Source: JALYUA01 sp038239305 (GTDB taxonomy: Bacteria; Acidobacteriota; Thermoanaerobaculia; UBA5066; Gp7-AA6). From it: a stretch of 64,000 nucleotides of DNA. Each line of letters starts with the position of its first letter. Position 1 is the first letter of the stretch. Where the stretch lies: NCBI GenBank assembly GCA_038239305.1, contig JBBSEW010000007.1:1-64000 (forward strand), read 5' to 3'. Made by a program: the position numbers and the translations under genes. The notes beneath the pieces were generated by a model, which searched no databases, was not told the DNA's origin, and saw nothing but the letters and a program-made list of their open reading frames with translations. Shown piece after piece: positions 50,020-59,342 of the stretch.

Positions 50020-50993
50020 GAGATCGATCCGTCCCGCACGCGCGGATCGGCGACCGCCGACGCGATGTCCGCGACGAGAGTCAGGACGAGCGTCGAGACG
50101 GCGCCGAGAAGCGACAGCGCGAGGATCACGGGGTAATCCCGCGACAGGATCGAGTCGAAATAGAGCCTCCCGAGACCCGGCCAGGCGAATATCCGTTCGA
50201 TGATCACGCTGCCGGAGAGCAGTCCCGGGAGAACGAGCCCGAGGAGCGTCACGAGCGGGATAAGAGCGTTCCGGAACGCGTGTTTCCAGAGGGCCTGTCG
50301 CCGCGAGAGCCCCCGGGCGCGAGCCGCCAGGACGTAATCCGCGTTCCGTGTCTCGGCGACGCTCGAGCGGATCAGGCGGGCGAAGAACGCCAGAGAACCG
50401 TATGTCAGGCAGAGAACCGGAAGGACGAGGTGCGAGGCCCGGTCGAGAAAGCCGGCCGCGCCTCCTTCCGGCAGATCGGAAGCGACGCCATACAGGGGCA
50501 GCCACCGGAGCTTCACGGAGAAGAGAGTCTGCAGCAGCAGCGCCGCCCAGAAAGCCGGAAGGGAATACAGGGCGAAAAGGATGGCGGAGGACGCGCGGTC
50601 GAGAGAGCCCTCCGGCCGGCCGCCCGCGGCCACGCCGAGGGGCACGGCGATCGCGAGAGTCAGGAGGAGGGCGAGACCGTTCAGCACGAGAGTGTAGGGT
50701 AGGGCTTCGCCGATGCGAGCAAGAACCGGGCGGTGGTCGACGAACGATTCCCCGAAATCGAGCCGCGCCACGCGGCTGATCCATCGGGCGAATCTCTCCG
50801 GCAGCGGCCGGTCGAGGCCATACAGCCGCTGCATCTCGTGGGCCGCCTGCTGCGAGACCCGCCTGCCGGAGCCCTCCCCGAGCGCCGAGACCGGACTTCC
50901 GGGCGCCAGATGCAGGAGCGCGAAAACCAGGACGACGATGCCCGCAAGGGTCGGAACTGCAAAGGCGAGCCGCCTCGCGATGTAGCGCGTCAT
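50016..50993 (-). CDS. Oligopeptide/dipeptide ABC transporter permease (DppB/OppB type)
   Basis: 325 residues; ATG at 50993 overlaps the binding-protein stop (ATGA). It begins MTRYIARRLAFAVPTLAGIVVLVFALLHLAPGSP in pattern (RxxxxxPxxxxVxxxxFxLxxLxPGdP), the OppB/DppB signature, and has the EAA loop NADYVLAARARGLSRRQALW. Six membrane helices expected. It works with the DppC-like subunit just after it. Confidence 0.92.
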   Translation of the reverse strand: MTRYIARRLAFAVPTLAGIVVLVFALLHLAPGSPVSALGEGSGRRVSQQAAHEMQRLYGLDRPLPERFARWISRVARLDFGESFVDHRPVLARIGEALPYTLVLNGLALLLTLAIAVPLGVAAGGRPEGSLDRASSAILFALYSLPAFWAALLLQTLFSVKLRWLPLYGVASDLPEGGAAGFLDRASHLVLPVLCLTYGSLAFFARLIRSSVAETRNADYVLAARARGLSRRQALWKHAFRNALIPLVTLLGLVLPGLLSGSVIIERIFAWPGLGRLYFDSILSRDYPVILALSLLGAVSTLVLTLVADIASAVADPRVRDGSIS

Positions 50994-52741
50994 CGCAAAA
51001 CGGGCGAAGGAGAAGACGGAGGGCGCGCGGCCGGCCCTCCCTCCTCGCCGGCCGGCCACCAGCCGAGCGGCCCGGGCCAGATCCCGAACATTCCGAGCGG
51101 CGACGTCACGAGCCCTCGCACGCGACGGGAGAACCCGAATTTCTGCGATGAGGTCGCGACGAAGATGACCGGCGCGTCGTCCCGGAAGATGCGGTGCAGC
51201 CGGTGGTAGATCGCCGTGCGGCGGGACTCGTCCTGTTCCGCCCGGGCTTCCTCCATGAGTCGATCGGCGTCCGCATTTTTGTAGAATTCACTGTTCAGGC
51301 CGTGGGGAGGCCACTGCGACGAGTGCCAGAAGGGATAGGGGTCGGGGTTCGGGTCCGATGCCGACCACGCGAGCGACGCCGCCTCGAAGTCTCCGGCGTC
51401 GACCCTTTCGGAGAAGGCCGCCCACTCGACGGGCCGGATGGTCGCGCGGATCCCGGCCCGGGCCAGCTCCGCCGCGAAGGTCTCGTCGATCTGGCGGCCC
51501 GCGGTCGTGCCGGTCGATACGAGGAGGTCGAACGCGAACTCGCGTCCGCCTCGGTCGCGCACCCCGTTCCCGTTCGAATCGCGCCAGCCCGCGGCGTCGA
51601 GCAGCGACGCCGCGCCCGCCGGGTCGAACCGAAGAGGCGAGACGGTCGCGTCATAGACCGCCGAGTCCGGCGCCCAGGGACCGGAGAGAATCCGGGCCGA
51701 TCCCTGGAAGAGGTTCCGAACGATCGCCGCCCGGTCGAGGAGCATCGTCAGCGCTCGCCGGACACGGGCGTCCGCGAAGAGTGGCGAGCGGTTGTTGAGG
51801 GCGATGTAATTCCAGCCGAGATCGAAATACTCGACGAGCCGGCAGCACGCGGCAAACTCCGGATCCTGCGCCGCTCTCCCCTTCCCGGTCGAATCGAGGC
51901 GAGTCTCCTCGAGGTTTCCCGCGAGCAGCGACCGATACGCCACGGAATCCTCGGGAAGGATCCGAAACACGATGCGATCGAAATGGCCCCTCTCGCCCCA
52001 CGCGCGCGGATTACGCTCGAGCACGATCTCCTGCTGCGGCTTCCAGGAGACGAACCGGTACGGTCCATTCGAAAAGGGGGCGCGGTTGTCGGGCGCGGAG
52101 AGAAAGTGCTTCTTCGCGAACCGCCGCTCCGGAAGAAGCGGCAGCACGAACGACATCGATCGATACGCGTACGTCTCGCGGAAGCGGACGGTGAACGTCT
52201 TCTCGCCCGTCGCGTACACCGACAGGAGGCCGTCGAAAACCGACCGGAAGACCGGGGACGGGATCTTCGGATCGACGATCGAGCGGATCGTGAACACGGC
52301 ATCCGCGGCCCGCACCGGGGTCCCGTCCTCCCATACGGCGTCGTCGCGCAGCGTGAAAAGAAAAGTCCGCCCGTCCGGCGACACCGTGAATCGGGCGAGC
52401 CCCGGAACGACCTTCATCTGCGAGTCGAGGTCGAGCAGGTTTCGGGACACGTACTGGAGGACTTCCTGTTCCGGAAGGCCGGACTGCATGACCGCATTCA
52501 GCGTCGCGGGATCTCCGCTCAGCCGGCGCCGGAGCGTGCCGCCCTCCCCCGCCGGAGCCAGGCCCGACTCGTCGAGGAACCCGAGCGGAGCGGCGACGGC
52601 GGCGGGGCGGGGCGTCGCCGACCGGGTGCTCGCGGACGGCGCGCGATCCGGTTTATCCCGACAGCCGGACGAAAGGAATATCCCGGCGGCGAGCGAAGCC
52701 GCGATCGACGCGAGAAGAACGCCTTTTCGGGGGTTTGCCAC
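50990..52741 (-). CDS. Extracellular solute-binding protein, family 5 lipoprotein
   Basis: 583 residues. A lipoprotein signal with lipobox LSSGC (about 23-27) leads to a family 5 periplasmic binding domain; the motif FTLRDDAVWEDGTPVRAADAVF near residue 130 and the GPYRFVSW strand are typical of DppA/OppA. It is first in the operon with two permeases, so it should deliver peptides or similar solutes. The start is a GTG without a strong ribosome site. The operon's ATPases must lie elsewhere. Confidence 0.92.
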   Translation of the reverse strand: MANPRKGVLLASIAASLAAGIFLSSGCRDKPDRAPSASTRSATPRPAAVAAPLGFLDESGLAPAGEGGTLRRRLSGDPATLNAVMQSGLPEQEVLQYVSRNLLDLDSQMKVVPGLARFTVSPDGRTFLFTLRDDAVWEDGTPVRAADAVFTIRSIVDPKIPSPVFRSVFDGLLSVYATGEKTFTVRFRETYAYRSMSFVLPLLPERRFAKKHFLSAPDNRAPFSNGPYRFVSWKPQQEIVLERNPRAWGERGHFDRIVFRILPEDSVAYRSLLAGNLEETRLDSTGKGRAAQDPEFAACCRLVEYFDLGWNYIALNNRSPLFADARVRRALTMLLDRAAIVRNLFQGSARILSGPWAPDSAVYDATVSPLRFDPAGAASLLDAAGWRDSNGNGVRDRGGREFAFDLLVSTGTTAGRQIDETFAAELARAGIRATIRPVEWAAFSERVDAGDFEAASLAWSASDPNPDPYPFWHSSQWPPHGLNSEFYKNADADRLMEEARAEQDESRRTAIYHRLHRIFRDDAPVIFVATSSQKFGFSRRVRGLVTSPLGMFGIWPGPLGWWPAGEEGGPAARPPSSPSPVLR

Positions 52742-52770
52742 CGCCGACCATTATGGAGGAACGGGAGATG

Positions 52771-52838
52771 AATCGGGTGGTCCGGTGACCGGGGGATCGG
52801 TGACCGGATGATCGGGCGACCGGGCGATCCGACGATCG
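52771..52838. repeat. Intergenic GATCGGGTG-type repeat
   Basis: Irregular units of CGGGTGATC and CCGGTGACC types upstream of the binding-protein gene. It is the same class as 36190-36242 and 42084-42137 but more diverged. No GGGAAAC or TCGCGA module accompanies it. Confidence 0.6.
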
Positions 52839-52896
52839 TTGCCCGGCAGGCGGACCGGCGCAACCCTGCCGCCGATCTCCTGCCGGAAGACGGGGG

Positions 52897-55077
52897 CTAC
52901 GGAAGCGGGAAGCTTGCCGGCGCGACGTTGCGGGCGGCGTCCGTCACCCGGATGAGCAGAAAGCCTCCTCGCGATCTCGCGTCGAGCGGGATCGAGTAGC
53001 TTTCGGCGAGGGAATCCGAGAGCCCGTCCTTCGGTTCGATCCGGACCCACTCCTTTGCGTCGATGCTGTATTCCGCCTCGACGATCGGCGACGCGGCGTC
53101 CACCGCTTCGAACTCGAATGCGCCCGCGCTGACGGCCGTCTTGCGGATGACGGGAGGCGTGTTGTCGATCCGCACCGGCGAAGATTCGCGCGCTCCGGTT
53201 TTCTTGTCGTCCGGATTGGCGTCCGCGTCCGACGCCGTCAGCCGGAAAACGTAGTCTCCGTCCGGCAGAGACGTCGAATCGAACGAGTAGAAGTTCTCCT
53301 TGAGGCCCTTGCGCAGTGGCAGCCACCGCGAGGAGGCCACCGCGCGAAACTCGATCTCGTAGGCGAGGACGTCCTGGTCGGCATCGGTCGCGCGCCACGT
53401 GAGGGTTCGATAGCCCTTGCGGAGGAGGTGCCGGGGCGGACCCTCCGTCTTGTTCTCTTCGAGGCTCGTGAAGATTCCCTTGTCGTCCGGCGCCGTGGTC
53501 TCGAAGACGTTGGAGCCGCCGGAAGCGGAGCGCGCAAAGATCTCGTTCGGTCCGAGCGCAAGCAGGGACTCGACGACCGGGGCCGCATTGCGGTTGTGGT
53601 ACGCCGCCTCGAGCCGCCGAACGATGGGAGCTGCGGATCCGTCGGTGCTCATCCGCACCTTGATCTGCAGATACCGGGCCGTGGGAGCCGGGACGACGTC
53701 CGCGTGCTGGCGCGGGCCGAAGGCGGTCCAGGCGCTCCACGTCGTATCCGGGGCGGATGATTCTCCCGAGCGGAAAGCGAACTCGACGCGTGCGCCGGAG
53801 GGCTCGTCGCCTTCCCATCGGAACGCGCCGAACCGGCTCGTCCGCCCCGTGTCCTTCACGGCCGATACCCACTCCCCCTGGCGTTTGCCGCCCGTGAGGC
53901 GGTAAAGACCCGTCGCAGAGTTGGTCCCCACGATCTCACCGCCGACGGCGGTCACCTGTTTCTCGTCGAAGGTCCGTTCGAGAGCCGAGCGCCCGGCGGC
54001 GATGCGGTACAGCTTCCCGTTGGGCCCCGTCGCCGCGAGGATGGAGGCCGCATCCACATCCGGCGCCAAGCCGAACACGAGCTCCTGGCTGCTCGTCCAC
54101 ACCGCGCGAGGCGGCTCACTGTCGTCGAACAGGATCACCTCCGACGAGTAGCCGCCCTTGGAGCCGGTCGTGGGTGTCGGGGCGAGACGCGGCGTCGAGA
54201 CGCTCACCGTGACTTCGGCCTTCTCCTTTCCCTCGTCCGGGCTGGCCGACGTGCGGGCGGGCTTGGCGGCCTGGGGAACGTCATGCAGCGCCGAGATCGG
54301 TTCGGAGGATCCGGAGGCGGTGGAGTCCGCCGAGCCGGCGGCGGCCCACACGCGGCCGTCCGCGCTCGCCGCGATCGCGGTGATCTCGGCCTTGGCGGAA
54401 TCGTAGACGGTCGACACGGCGCCCGCCGGATCGATGCGGAGGACGAGGCCGGAGCCCGACGTACCCGCCCAGATTCGCCCCCGCTTGTCCGCGAAGAGCG
54501 CTCTCACGTGCGCATCCGGCGTCGTGTGGATTTTCTCGCCGCGGCCCGAGGCCGTGACGCGGTGGATCTCGCCGGGAAGTCCGGTCCCGACGAAGAGAGT
54601 CTTGTCGGCAAAGGCGAGCGCCCAGACGTACTTCGCCTTCGAGGCGTAATAGAGCTTCGGCGCGCCGGATTCGATCCGATAGACATTTCCCCCCGGGGAA
54701 CCCGCGGCGTAGACCGAGCCGTCCGGGCCGAGCGCGATCGCCGTCACTTCCTTTTCGGTGAGTGTCGCGAACGTCTCCACCTTTCCGGCAGACGAAACGC
54801 GAAGAATGCGCCCCGAGTCTCCCGTTCCGACATAGGTCGTGCCGCTTCCATCCGAGGCGATGCCGAAGAGCGTCGCCTCGGTGATTCCGTCGATGCGGCG
54901 GGCATCGCGCGAGAGAACCAGCGAACCGTCGATGCCGACCGCGACTCCCCGCGCCTCGCCCGCCGAAAAATCCGACGCGGAGTCAGACAGCCAGATCTTC
55001 GTCGTGGCCGCGCGAGCGGCGGATGCGACGAGAAACGCGTACACGAGCATCGTCCCGATTCGAAGGGGCTGCCTCAT
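52897..55077 (-). CDS. Exported beta-propeller protein with C-terminal fibronectin-like region
   Basis: 726 residues. A signal peptide (LVYAFLVASAARA) is followed by repeated blade-like units such as GSGTTYVGTGDSGRILRV, GPDGSVYAAGSPGGNVYRI and DKTLFVGTGLPGEIHRV, a two-component-sensor-type propeller covering about 40-400. The C-terminal 300 residues have sequences like LTWRATDADQDVLAYEIEF and DGDYVFRLTASDADANPDD, recalling fibronectin or cadherin-like domains. No catalytic motif seen. The S55 peptidase gene begins 2.1 kb upstream and ends only 7 nt before this start, so the two are probably co-transcribed. Confidence 0.75.
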   Translation of the reverse strand: MRQPLRIGTMLVYAFLVASAARAATTKIWLSDSASDFSAGEARGVAVGIDGSLVLSRDARRIDGITEATLFGIASDGSGTTYVGTGDSGRILRVSSAGKVETFATLTEKEVTAIALGPDGSVYAAGSPGGNVYRIESGAPKLYYASKAKYVWALAFADKTLFVGTGLPGEIHRVTASGRGEKIHTTPDAHVRALFADKRGRIWAGTSGSGLVLRIDPAGAVSTVYDSAKAEITAIAASADGRVWAAAGSADSTASGSSEPISALHDVPQAAKPARTSASPDEGKEKAEVTVSVSTPRLAPTPTTGSKGGYSSEVILFDDSEPPRAVWTSSQELVFGLAPDVDAASILAATGPNGKLYRIAAGRSALERTFDEKQVTAVGGEIVGTNSATGLYRLTGGKRQGEWVSAVKDTGRTSRFGAFRWEGDEPSGARVEFAFRSGESSAPDTTWSAWTAFGPRQHADVVPAPTARYLQIKVRMSTDGSAAPIVRRLEAAYHNRNAAPVVESLLALGPNEIFARSASGGSNVFETTAPDDKGIFTSLEENKTEGPPRHLLRKGYRTLTWRATDADQDVLAYEIEFRAVASSRWLPLRKGLKENFYSFDSTSLPDGDYVFRLTASDADANPDDKKTGARESSPVRIDNTPPVIRKTAVSAGAFEFEAVDAASPIVEAEYSIDAKEWVRIEPKDGLSDSLAESYSIPLDARSRGGFLLIRVTDAARNVAPASFPLP

Positions 55078-55084
55078 GTCGACC

Positions 55085-57190
55085 TCACCAGATTTTCGGA
55101 ACCACTTCCACGTGGAGGCGGACCGATCCGGTCACGGGGACCGGCTCCTCGATCGACTCCGACTGCAGGCGGACGAAGGTCAGATCCGGGGTAGATGCCT
55201 CTCCCGGGCCGCGGTCCCGCAGGATCGCCGAGACGCTCGGAGGGAGAGAGGGAAGGGCGACTCCGGCGACGACCGCGCCCGGAGCCTTCCGATACGCGAG
55301 CAGGTTGAGACTGTTCGGCGGCCGGATGCGCGCGAGGAAGTCGAGGACCTGGTCGAGCGACTGCGGGTCGGGCGGAATGGCCCCGAGGTCATAGGCCGTC
55401 GCGGACGACCCGTCTCCCACGAACACGTTCAATGTCCCGGGGGGCGTGTCGGCGGGGATCCGGAGCGGCAGCACGACGCGGCGGCTGCTTCCCCGAAAGT
55501 CGACCAGATCCACCCACACGGGAACTTCGTCTCCGGGGCGAACCCGTTCCTTCTGCGCCTCGACGTGGAGGACCCGCGCGTTCTGCAGCCGATCCGAGTG
55601 AGCGATCTCCACATCGACGCCCAGGATCGACAGGTCGTGGAATTCATTCGCCATGAGGTAATTCGTCAAGAGCGCCAGGGAGGACACGGCCTCCTCGCGC
55701 GCCGAAAGGCCCGAGAAGACGGAATCCCAGCGGACCGTCCTATCCGTCGTGCGGATGGACGATTTCCAGACGAGCGTCCGTTCGCCCGAGCGCTTCTCGA
55801 GCGTCGTGAGGACGTTGTCGATGGCGAGAGCGGTGAGAATCGGCGTCAGCATCGGATTGTGCACGGCCTCGAACCGGTACGTCTGGGGCGGGGCGCCGTC
55901 CGAAGAGATCCGGAGGGTGATCGGCACCATCGGCGCGCGCGACCCGAAGGTTCCGAGGATGCCAGTCGAGCGATCCTGCGTGATGGAACCCAGAACCGGT
56001 CCCGTCGCCGCGAACTTGAAGGAGCGGTAGATCGACGGAAGAACCGTGAGGACTTCTGCCTCCGCCATGGGCATCGACACCGGGCCCATCGAAAGGAAAG
56101 GATGACCGAACGCGAGAAGGGAGTTGCCCTCGACCCATGTCACGGTGCCCGTCGCCGAAAGATCCATATCGCCCGAGAGCAACTGCGTCGCGACGGCGGA
56201 GCCAGGATGGAGACGGCGCGGATCCGCGGCCAGCTCGGGCTTGCCGGCGGTACCGGCGGCCGGCGAAGCGGAAGATGCGCCCGACGGGGCCGTCATCCAG
56301 TTCGCGCTTTCGGCAATGCGCTCGAAGAGCTTGCCCGACGGAGCGATTCCCGTGAGCGAGACCGGCAGGGGCAGAGCCGCCATGCCGTCGGAACCGGCGG
56401 GGTGAAGAGGCTTCATCAGGGCGTCCATGTGGTCCGCGAATCGGCCGCTCGAAAAGGCTGCCACGAGCTCAGCTGTCGAAACAGCTCCCGGAGTCGCGAG
56501 GGCGGCAGAAACGCCCGCGGCCTGCGAGCTCGGAGAGCTCCCGCCGCCGGTCGTGCCGCCGATCGGCACGGGAGGTCTCGCCGGAGCCTGGCGGATGTCG
56601 AGCATGCTCTGGATCGGGGTGATTCCGCAGATCGGGTCCTTCGAAAACGGCCATCCGTACGCGAGCGCGCCGATCAGCTTTCCTTCGACGTAGACCGGGC
56701 TGCCGCTCATCCCGGCGATGATCCCCGAATTCTCGAGGCCGGCACCCGACACCCGTGCGAGGATCAGATCCTGGCGTGGAGCGTAGCGTTTCAGCACGCC
56801 GAGGATCTCGACCTGGAAGCGCTGAATTCCCTTGCCGTCTCCCAGATCCGAGACGCCCCAGCCCTTCATCCCGGCGGTGAGCTTGTCGGGAGACAGCGTT
56901 TCGATCGGAGCGACCTGTGCCGCCGGGGACGGCGATGCCGGCGCGGCCTTCGCGGACTGCGCCGGGTGCGCTTTCGTCACCATCGGCACCATCGGCACCG
57001 TCAGGACAGGCGGCGGTCGCGATATCGCGCCGGCGGATTCCGCCGTCGTGGCCCAGGCAACCGATGCGGTGAGAGAGAGAGCCAGAAACGCGGCGGCGCG
57101 AATGGCGCCTTCCGAGGTCTCGACGGCGAACCGCTGCGGCCGCGCGAGAGGATTCACAGCATGCACAACGCCACGGCTTCCTGCCTGCAT
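55085..57190 (-). CDS. SpoIVB-family (S55) serine peptidase
   Basis: 701 residues. A hydrophobic N-terminal export segment (about 30-48) and an Ala/Pro spacer are followed by the S55 domain from about residue 95: GWGVSDLGDGKGIQRFQVEILGVL and IAGMSGSPVYVEGKLIGALAYGW, which holds the catalytic serine (GMSGSP). In Bacillus SpoIVB is a sporulation signalling protease; homologues in Gram-negative bacteria are not explained by that role. The 350 C-terminal residues contain further beta-rich regions. It is divergent from tolQ, across a 41-bp gap holding an inverted repeat. Confidence 0.85.
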   Translation of the reverse strand: MQAGSRGVVHAVNPLARPQRFAVETSEGAIRAAAFLALSLTASVAWATTAESAGAISRPPPVLTVPMVPMVTKAHPAQSAKAAPASPSPAAQVAPIETLSPDKLTAGMKGWGVSDLGDGKGIQRFQVEILGVLKRYAPRQDLILARVSGAGLENSGIIAGMSGSPVYVEGKLIGALAYGWPFSKDPICGITPIQSMLDIRQAPARPPVPIGGTTGGGSSPSSQAAGVSAALATPGAVSTAELVAAFSSGRFADHMDALMKPLHPAGSDGMAALPLPVSLTGIAPSGKLFERIAESANWMTAPSGASSASPAAGTAGKPELAADPRRLHPGSAVATQLLSGDMDLSATGTVTWVEGNSLLAFGHPFLSMGPVSMPMAEAEVLTVLPSIYRSFKFAATGPVLGSITQDRSTGILGTFGSRAPMVPITLRISSDGAPPQTYRFEAVHNPMLTPILTALAIDNVLTTLEKRSGERTLVWKSSIRTTDRTVRWDSVFSGLSAREEAVSSLALLTNYLMANEFHDLSILGVDVEIAHSDRLQNARVLHVEAQKERVRPGDEVPVWVDLVDFRGSSRRVVLPLRIPADTPPGTLNVFVGDGSSATAYDLGAIPPDPQSLDQVLDFLARIRPPNSLNLLAYRKAPGAVVAGVALPSLPPSVSAILRDRGPGEASTPDLTFVRLQSESIEEPVPVTGSVRLHVEVVPKIW

Positions 57191-57194
57191 TCCC

Positions 57195-57228
57195 TTTGAC
57201 CGCTTCCGGCCCGTATGTTACGGTCAAA
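57195..57228. promoter_or_regulatory. Inverted-repeat operator candidate between S55 peptidase and tolQ
   Basis: TTTGACCG (57195-57202) and CGGTCAAA (57221-57228) are perfect 8-bp arms around an 18-nt spacer, filling the divergent 41-bp gap. TTGACC within the left arm could also serve as a -35 for tolQ. A shared regulator for both directions is possible. Confidence 0.5.
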
Positions 57229-57231
57229 ACA

Positions 57232-57981
57232 ATGTTGTTCGCGCTTTTGCAGCCCGTCCGCGCCGAGAATCTCCCGGCCGGCGGCGACTCCCTCCTCGTT
57301 TTCTTCCGCGAAACAGGCCCCACGGCGAAGATCGTCCTCGGGATCCTGCTCTTCTTCTCGCTCGTGTCGTGGGTGATCATTTTCGCCAAATTCATCCGGT
57401 TGCGGCGCGTCGCCGGCCAGTCCGAGAAGTTCGTCGCGTTCTTCCGGAAGTCGAAGCGGTTCTCGGAGGTCAACACGATCGCCGCCCAGCTCACGGATTC
57501 CCCGCTGACGACGCTCTTCAAAGCGGGTTACGCCGAGCTCGACGCGCAGGTGAAGGCTAACCGCCCCGAGGATCCGGCCGTCACCGCGGCCGGGACGCCC
57601 GCCGGAAAGCTCCTCATCAAGAACATCGCCGGGGTCGAGCGCGCTCTCGAGCGGGCGATCGGCGTGGAAGTCGCGCGTCTCACCCGATACATGACGTTTC
57701 TCGCCACGACGGCGTCCGCCTGTCCTTTCATCGGGCTCTTCGGAACCGTCTGGGGAATCATGCAGTCGTTTCGTGCGATCGGAAACACGGGCTCGACGTC
57801 GATCGCCGCGGTGGCTCCGGGCATTTCCGAGGCGCTCGTGAATACAGCCGCCGGACTGGCCGCGGCCATTCCCGCCCTGATTTTCTACAACTACTTCATG
57901 GGTCAGGTCCGCGCGCAGCGCGCGGGAATGGAGGATTTCTCCCTCGAGTTCATTAATCTGGCGGAAAGAAATTTCACCTGA
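57232..57981 (+). CDS. tolQ: Tol-Pal proton channel subunit TolQ
   Basis: 249 residues, MotA/TolQ/ExbB domain. A first membrane helix (AKIVLGILLFFSLVSWVIIFAKF) and two more in the C-terminal half (YMTFLATTASACPFIGLFGTVWGIM and GISEALVNTAAGLAAAIPALIFYNYF) hold the GLFGTVWGIM motif and the A-G-rich third helix. It forms the proton channel with TolR in the inner membrane. The ATG at 57232 is the second start in its frame and lacks a strong ribosome site. It is separated from tolR by a 150-nt repeat-rich gap. Confidence 0.93.
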   Translation: MLFALLQPVRAENLPAGGDSLLVFFRETGPTAKIVLGILLFFSLVSWVIIFAKFIRLRRVAGQSEKFVAFFRKSKRFSEVNTIAAQLTDSPLTTLFKAGYAELDAQVKANRPEDPAVTAAGTPAGKLLIKNIAGVERALERAIGVEVARLTRYMTFLATTASACPFIGLFGTVWGIMQSFRAIGNTGSTSIAAVAPGISEALVNTAAGLAAAIPALIFYNYFMGQVRAQRAGMEDFSLEFINLAERNFT

Positions 57982-57993
57982 GAAAAAGTCTTC

Positions 57994-58131
57994 CGTTCTC
58001 AGTTCTCAGTTCTCAGTTCTCAGCTCTCAGTTCTGATCCTTACGCCTCGCACTTTTCACCCAACCCGAGGAACGACGAGCGAAGCGGAAAACCGATAACC
58101 GAAAACTGACAACCGATGACTCACAACTGAC
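57994..58131. repeat. Intergenic repeat between tolQ and tolR
   Basis: First, about five TTCTCAG units (57996-58030), then, after 50 nt, AACCGATAACCGAAAACTGA-like units (58090-58130) ending right at the tolR ATG with no other ribosome site. The second block resembles 17892-17907. The two halves can partly pair because GTTCTCAGTT and AACTGA units are complementary in part. Confidence 0.7.
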
Positions 58132-58569
58132 ATGGCCTTTCAACGACAGAGCGGCGGCGATCCCTTCGACCACCTGGCGGATATCAACGTCACGCCGCTG
58201 GTCGACGTCATGCTCGTGCTGCTCATCATCTTCATGGTCACGGCGCCGATGCTCCACCAGGGAGTTGCGGTCGCTCTTCCGAAGACGGCGACCACGAACC
58301 TGCCGTCGAGCGTGGAGGACCCGATCATTCTCTCCATCACCCGCGACGGCCTGTACTACATCAACGAGTCGCCTGTGGCGCGAGGATTGCTCAAGGAACG
58401 ACTCGGAGCATTCCTGAAGACGAGAAAAGACCGCACTGTGTTTCTCAAGGCCGACAAGGCGCTGTCTTACGGGACCGTCGTCGAGACGCTCGACGTCTTG
58501 AACCGCATGGGAATCGAGAACCTCGGCATGATCACCGAGACCCCCGGAAACCGGAAGAGCTCTCGCTGA
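58132..58569 (+). CDS. tolR: Tol-Pal proton channel subunit TolR
   Basis: 145 residues, ExbD/TolR family. A single membrane helix with the conserved aspartate in INVTPLVDVMLVLLIIFMV (about 20-40) is followed by a periplasmic domain (SITRDGLYYINESPVARGLLKERL). It works with TolQ to use the proton gradient. The start codon is immediately behind a repeat block. Its stop overlaps the tolA start (TGATG). Confidence 0.93.
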   Translation: MAFQRQSGGDPFDHLADINVTPLVDVMLVLLIIFMVTAPMLHQGVAVALPKTATTNLPSSVEDPIILSITRDGLYYINESPVARGLLKERLGAFLKTRKDRTVFLKADKALSYGTVVETLDVLNRMGIENLGMITETPGNRKSSR

Positions 58570-59342
58570 TGGACGCCGTCGGCGACGTTCTCGCGGCGCG
58601 TGACGGGGATCGGATTCCGTGGACGACGGGAATCTCGCTCGCCGTTCTTCTGCACGCCTCGGTGGCGGCCGTTCTGCTGATCTCGACGATGTCCTCGCCC
58701 GCGCGTTTTGTACCGGGACGGACGCTCGCCGTCCGGCTGCAGTCAGCGGGCTCCCTCAAGGGCAAGGCCGTCGACCTCGCGCCCGCTCCGGCCCCCGCCC
58801 CCGCTCCGGAAGAGGCGGCGAAACCGAAGATCCTGAAGCCGCCGGATGAGGTTCCGCCGCCCCCTTCGGAGAAGGCGCGACTTCTCCCGGCGAAGGAGCT
58901 TCCGAAGAAGAGTCCTCCCCTGCCCGCTTATACGGATCCGAAAGGGCGCGCGGCGACCTCCACGGCGAGCGCACCGCCCCGTCCCGCCGATGCGCATCCG
59001 GAGAGCGGCGCCGCCGGGACCGGGACCGGAGGCTCTGGCAATGGAGTCGGCGGCCTCACATTCGACCAGCCCGGATTCAACTACCCCTACTACTACGAGC
59101 GCGTGAAAATCGCGATCGAGACGAACTGGTTCAAGCCGGCCAGCTCCATTCCCACTGCTCCGGTCGTCCACTTCTCGATCCAGAAGGATGGGACGATCAC
59201 CGATGCCGAGCTCGTGACCTCGAGCGGGCTTCCGTATGTCGATCGGGCGGCTCTCCGCGCCGTCATGGCGGCTTCGCCCCTCCCCCCGCTTCCGAGCGAT
59301 TTCTCGTCCGGGCGAATCGGTCTCTCGGTGCTGTTCGAATGA
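58569..59342 (+). CDS. tolA: TolA/TonB-like energy-transducing protein
   Basis: 257 residues: an N-terminal membrane helix (ISLAVLLHASVAAVLLISTM), a Pro/Ala/Lys-rich spanning region (about 60-160) and a TonB-C domain (FNYPYYYERVKIAIETNWF...VVHFSIQKDGTITDAELVTSSG...DRAALRAVMAA). It links the TolQR motor to TolB/Pal at the outer membrane. Position between tolR and tolB makes TolA the likely role rather than TonB. It overlaps tolR by one nucleotide and tolB by 4. Confidence 0.85.
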   Translation: MDAVGDVLAARDGDRIPWTTGISLAVLLHASVAAVLLISTMSSPARFVPGRTLAVRLQSAGSLKGKAVDLAPAPAPAPAPEEAAKPKILKPPDEVPPPPSEKARLLPAKELPKKSPPLPAYTDPKGRAATSTASAPPRPADAHPESGAAGTGTGGSGNGVGGLTFDQPGFNYPYYYERVKIAIETNWFKPASSIPTAPVVHFSIQKDGTITDAELVTSSGLPYVDRAALRAVMAASPLPPLPSDFSSGRIGLSVLFE

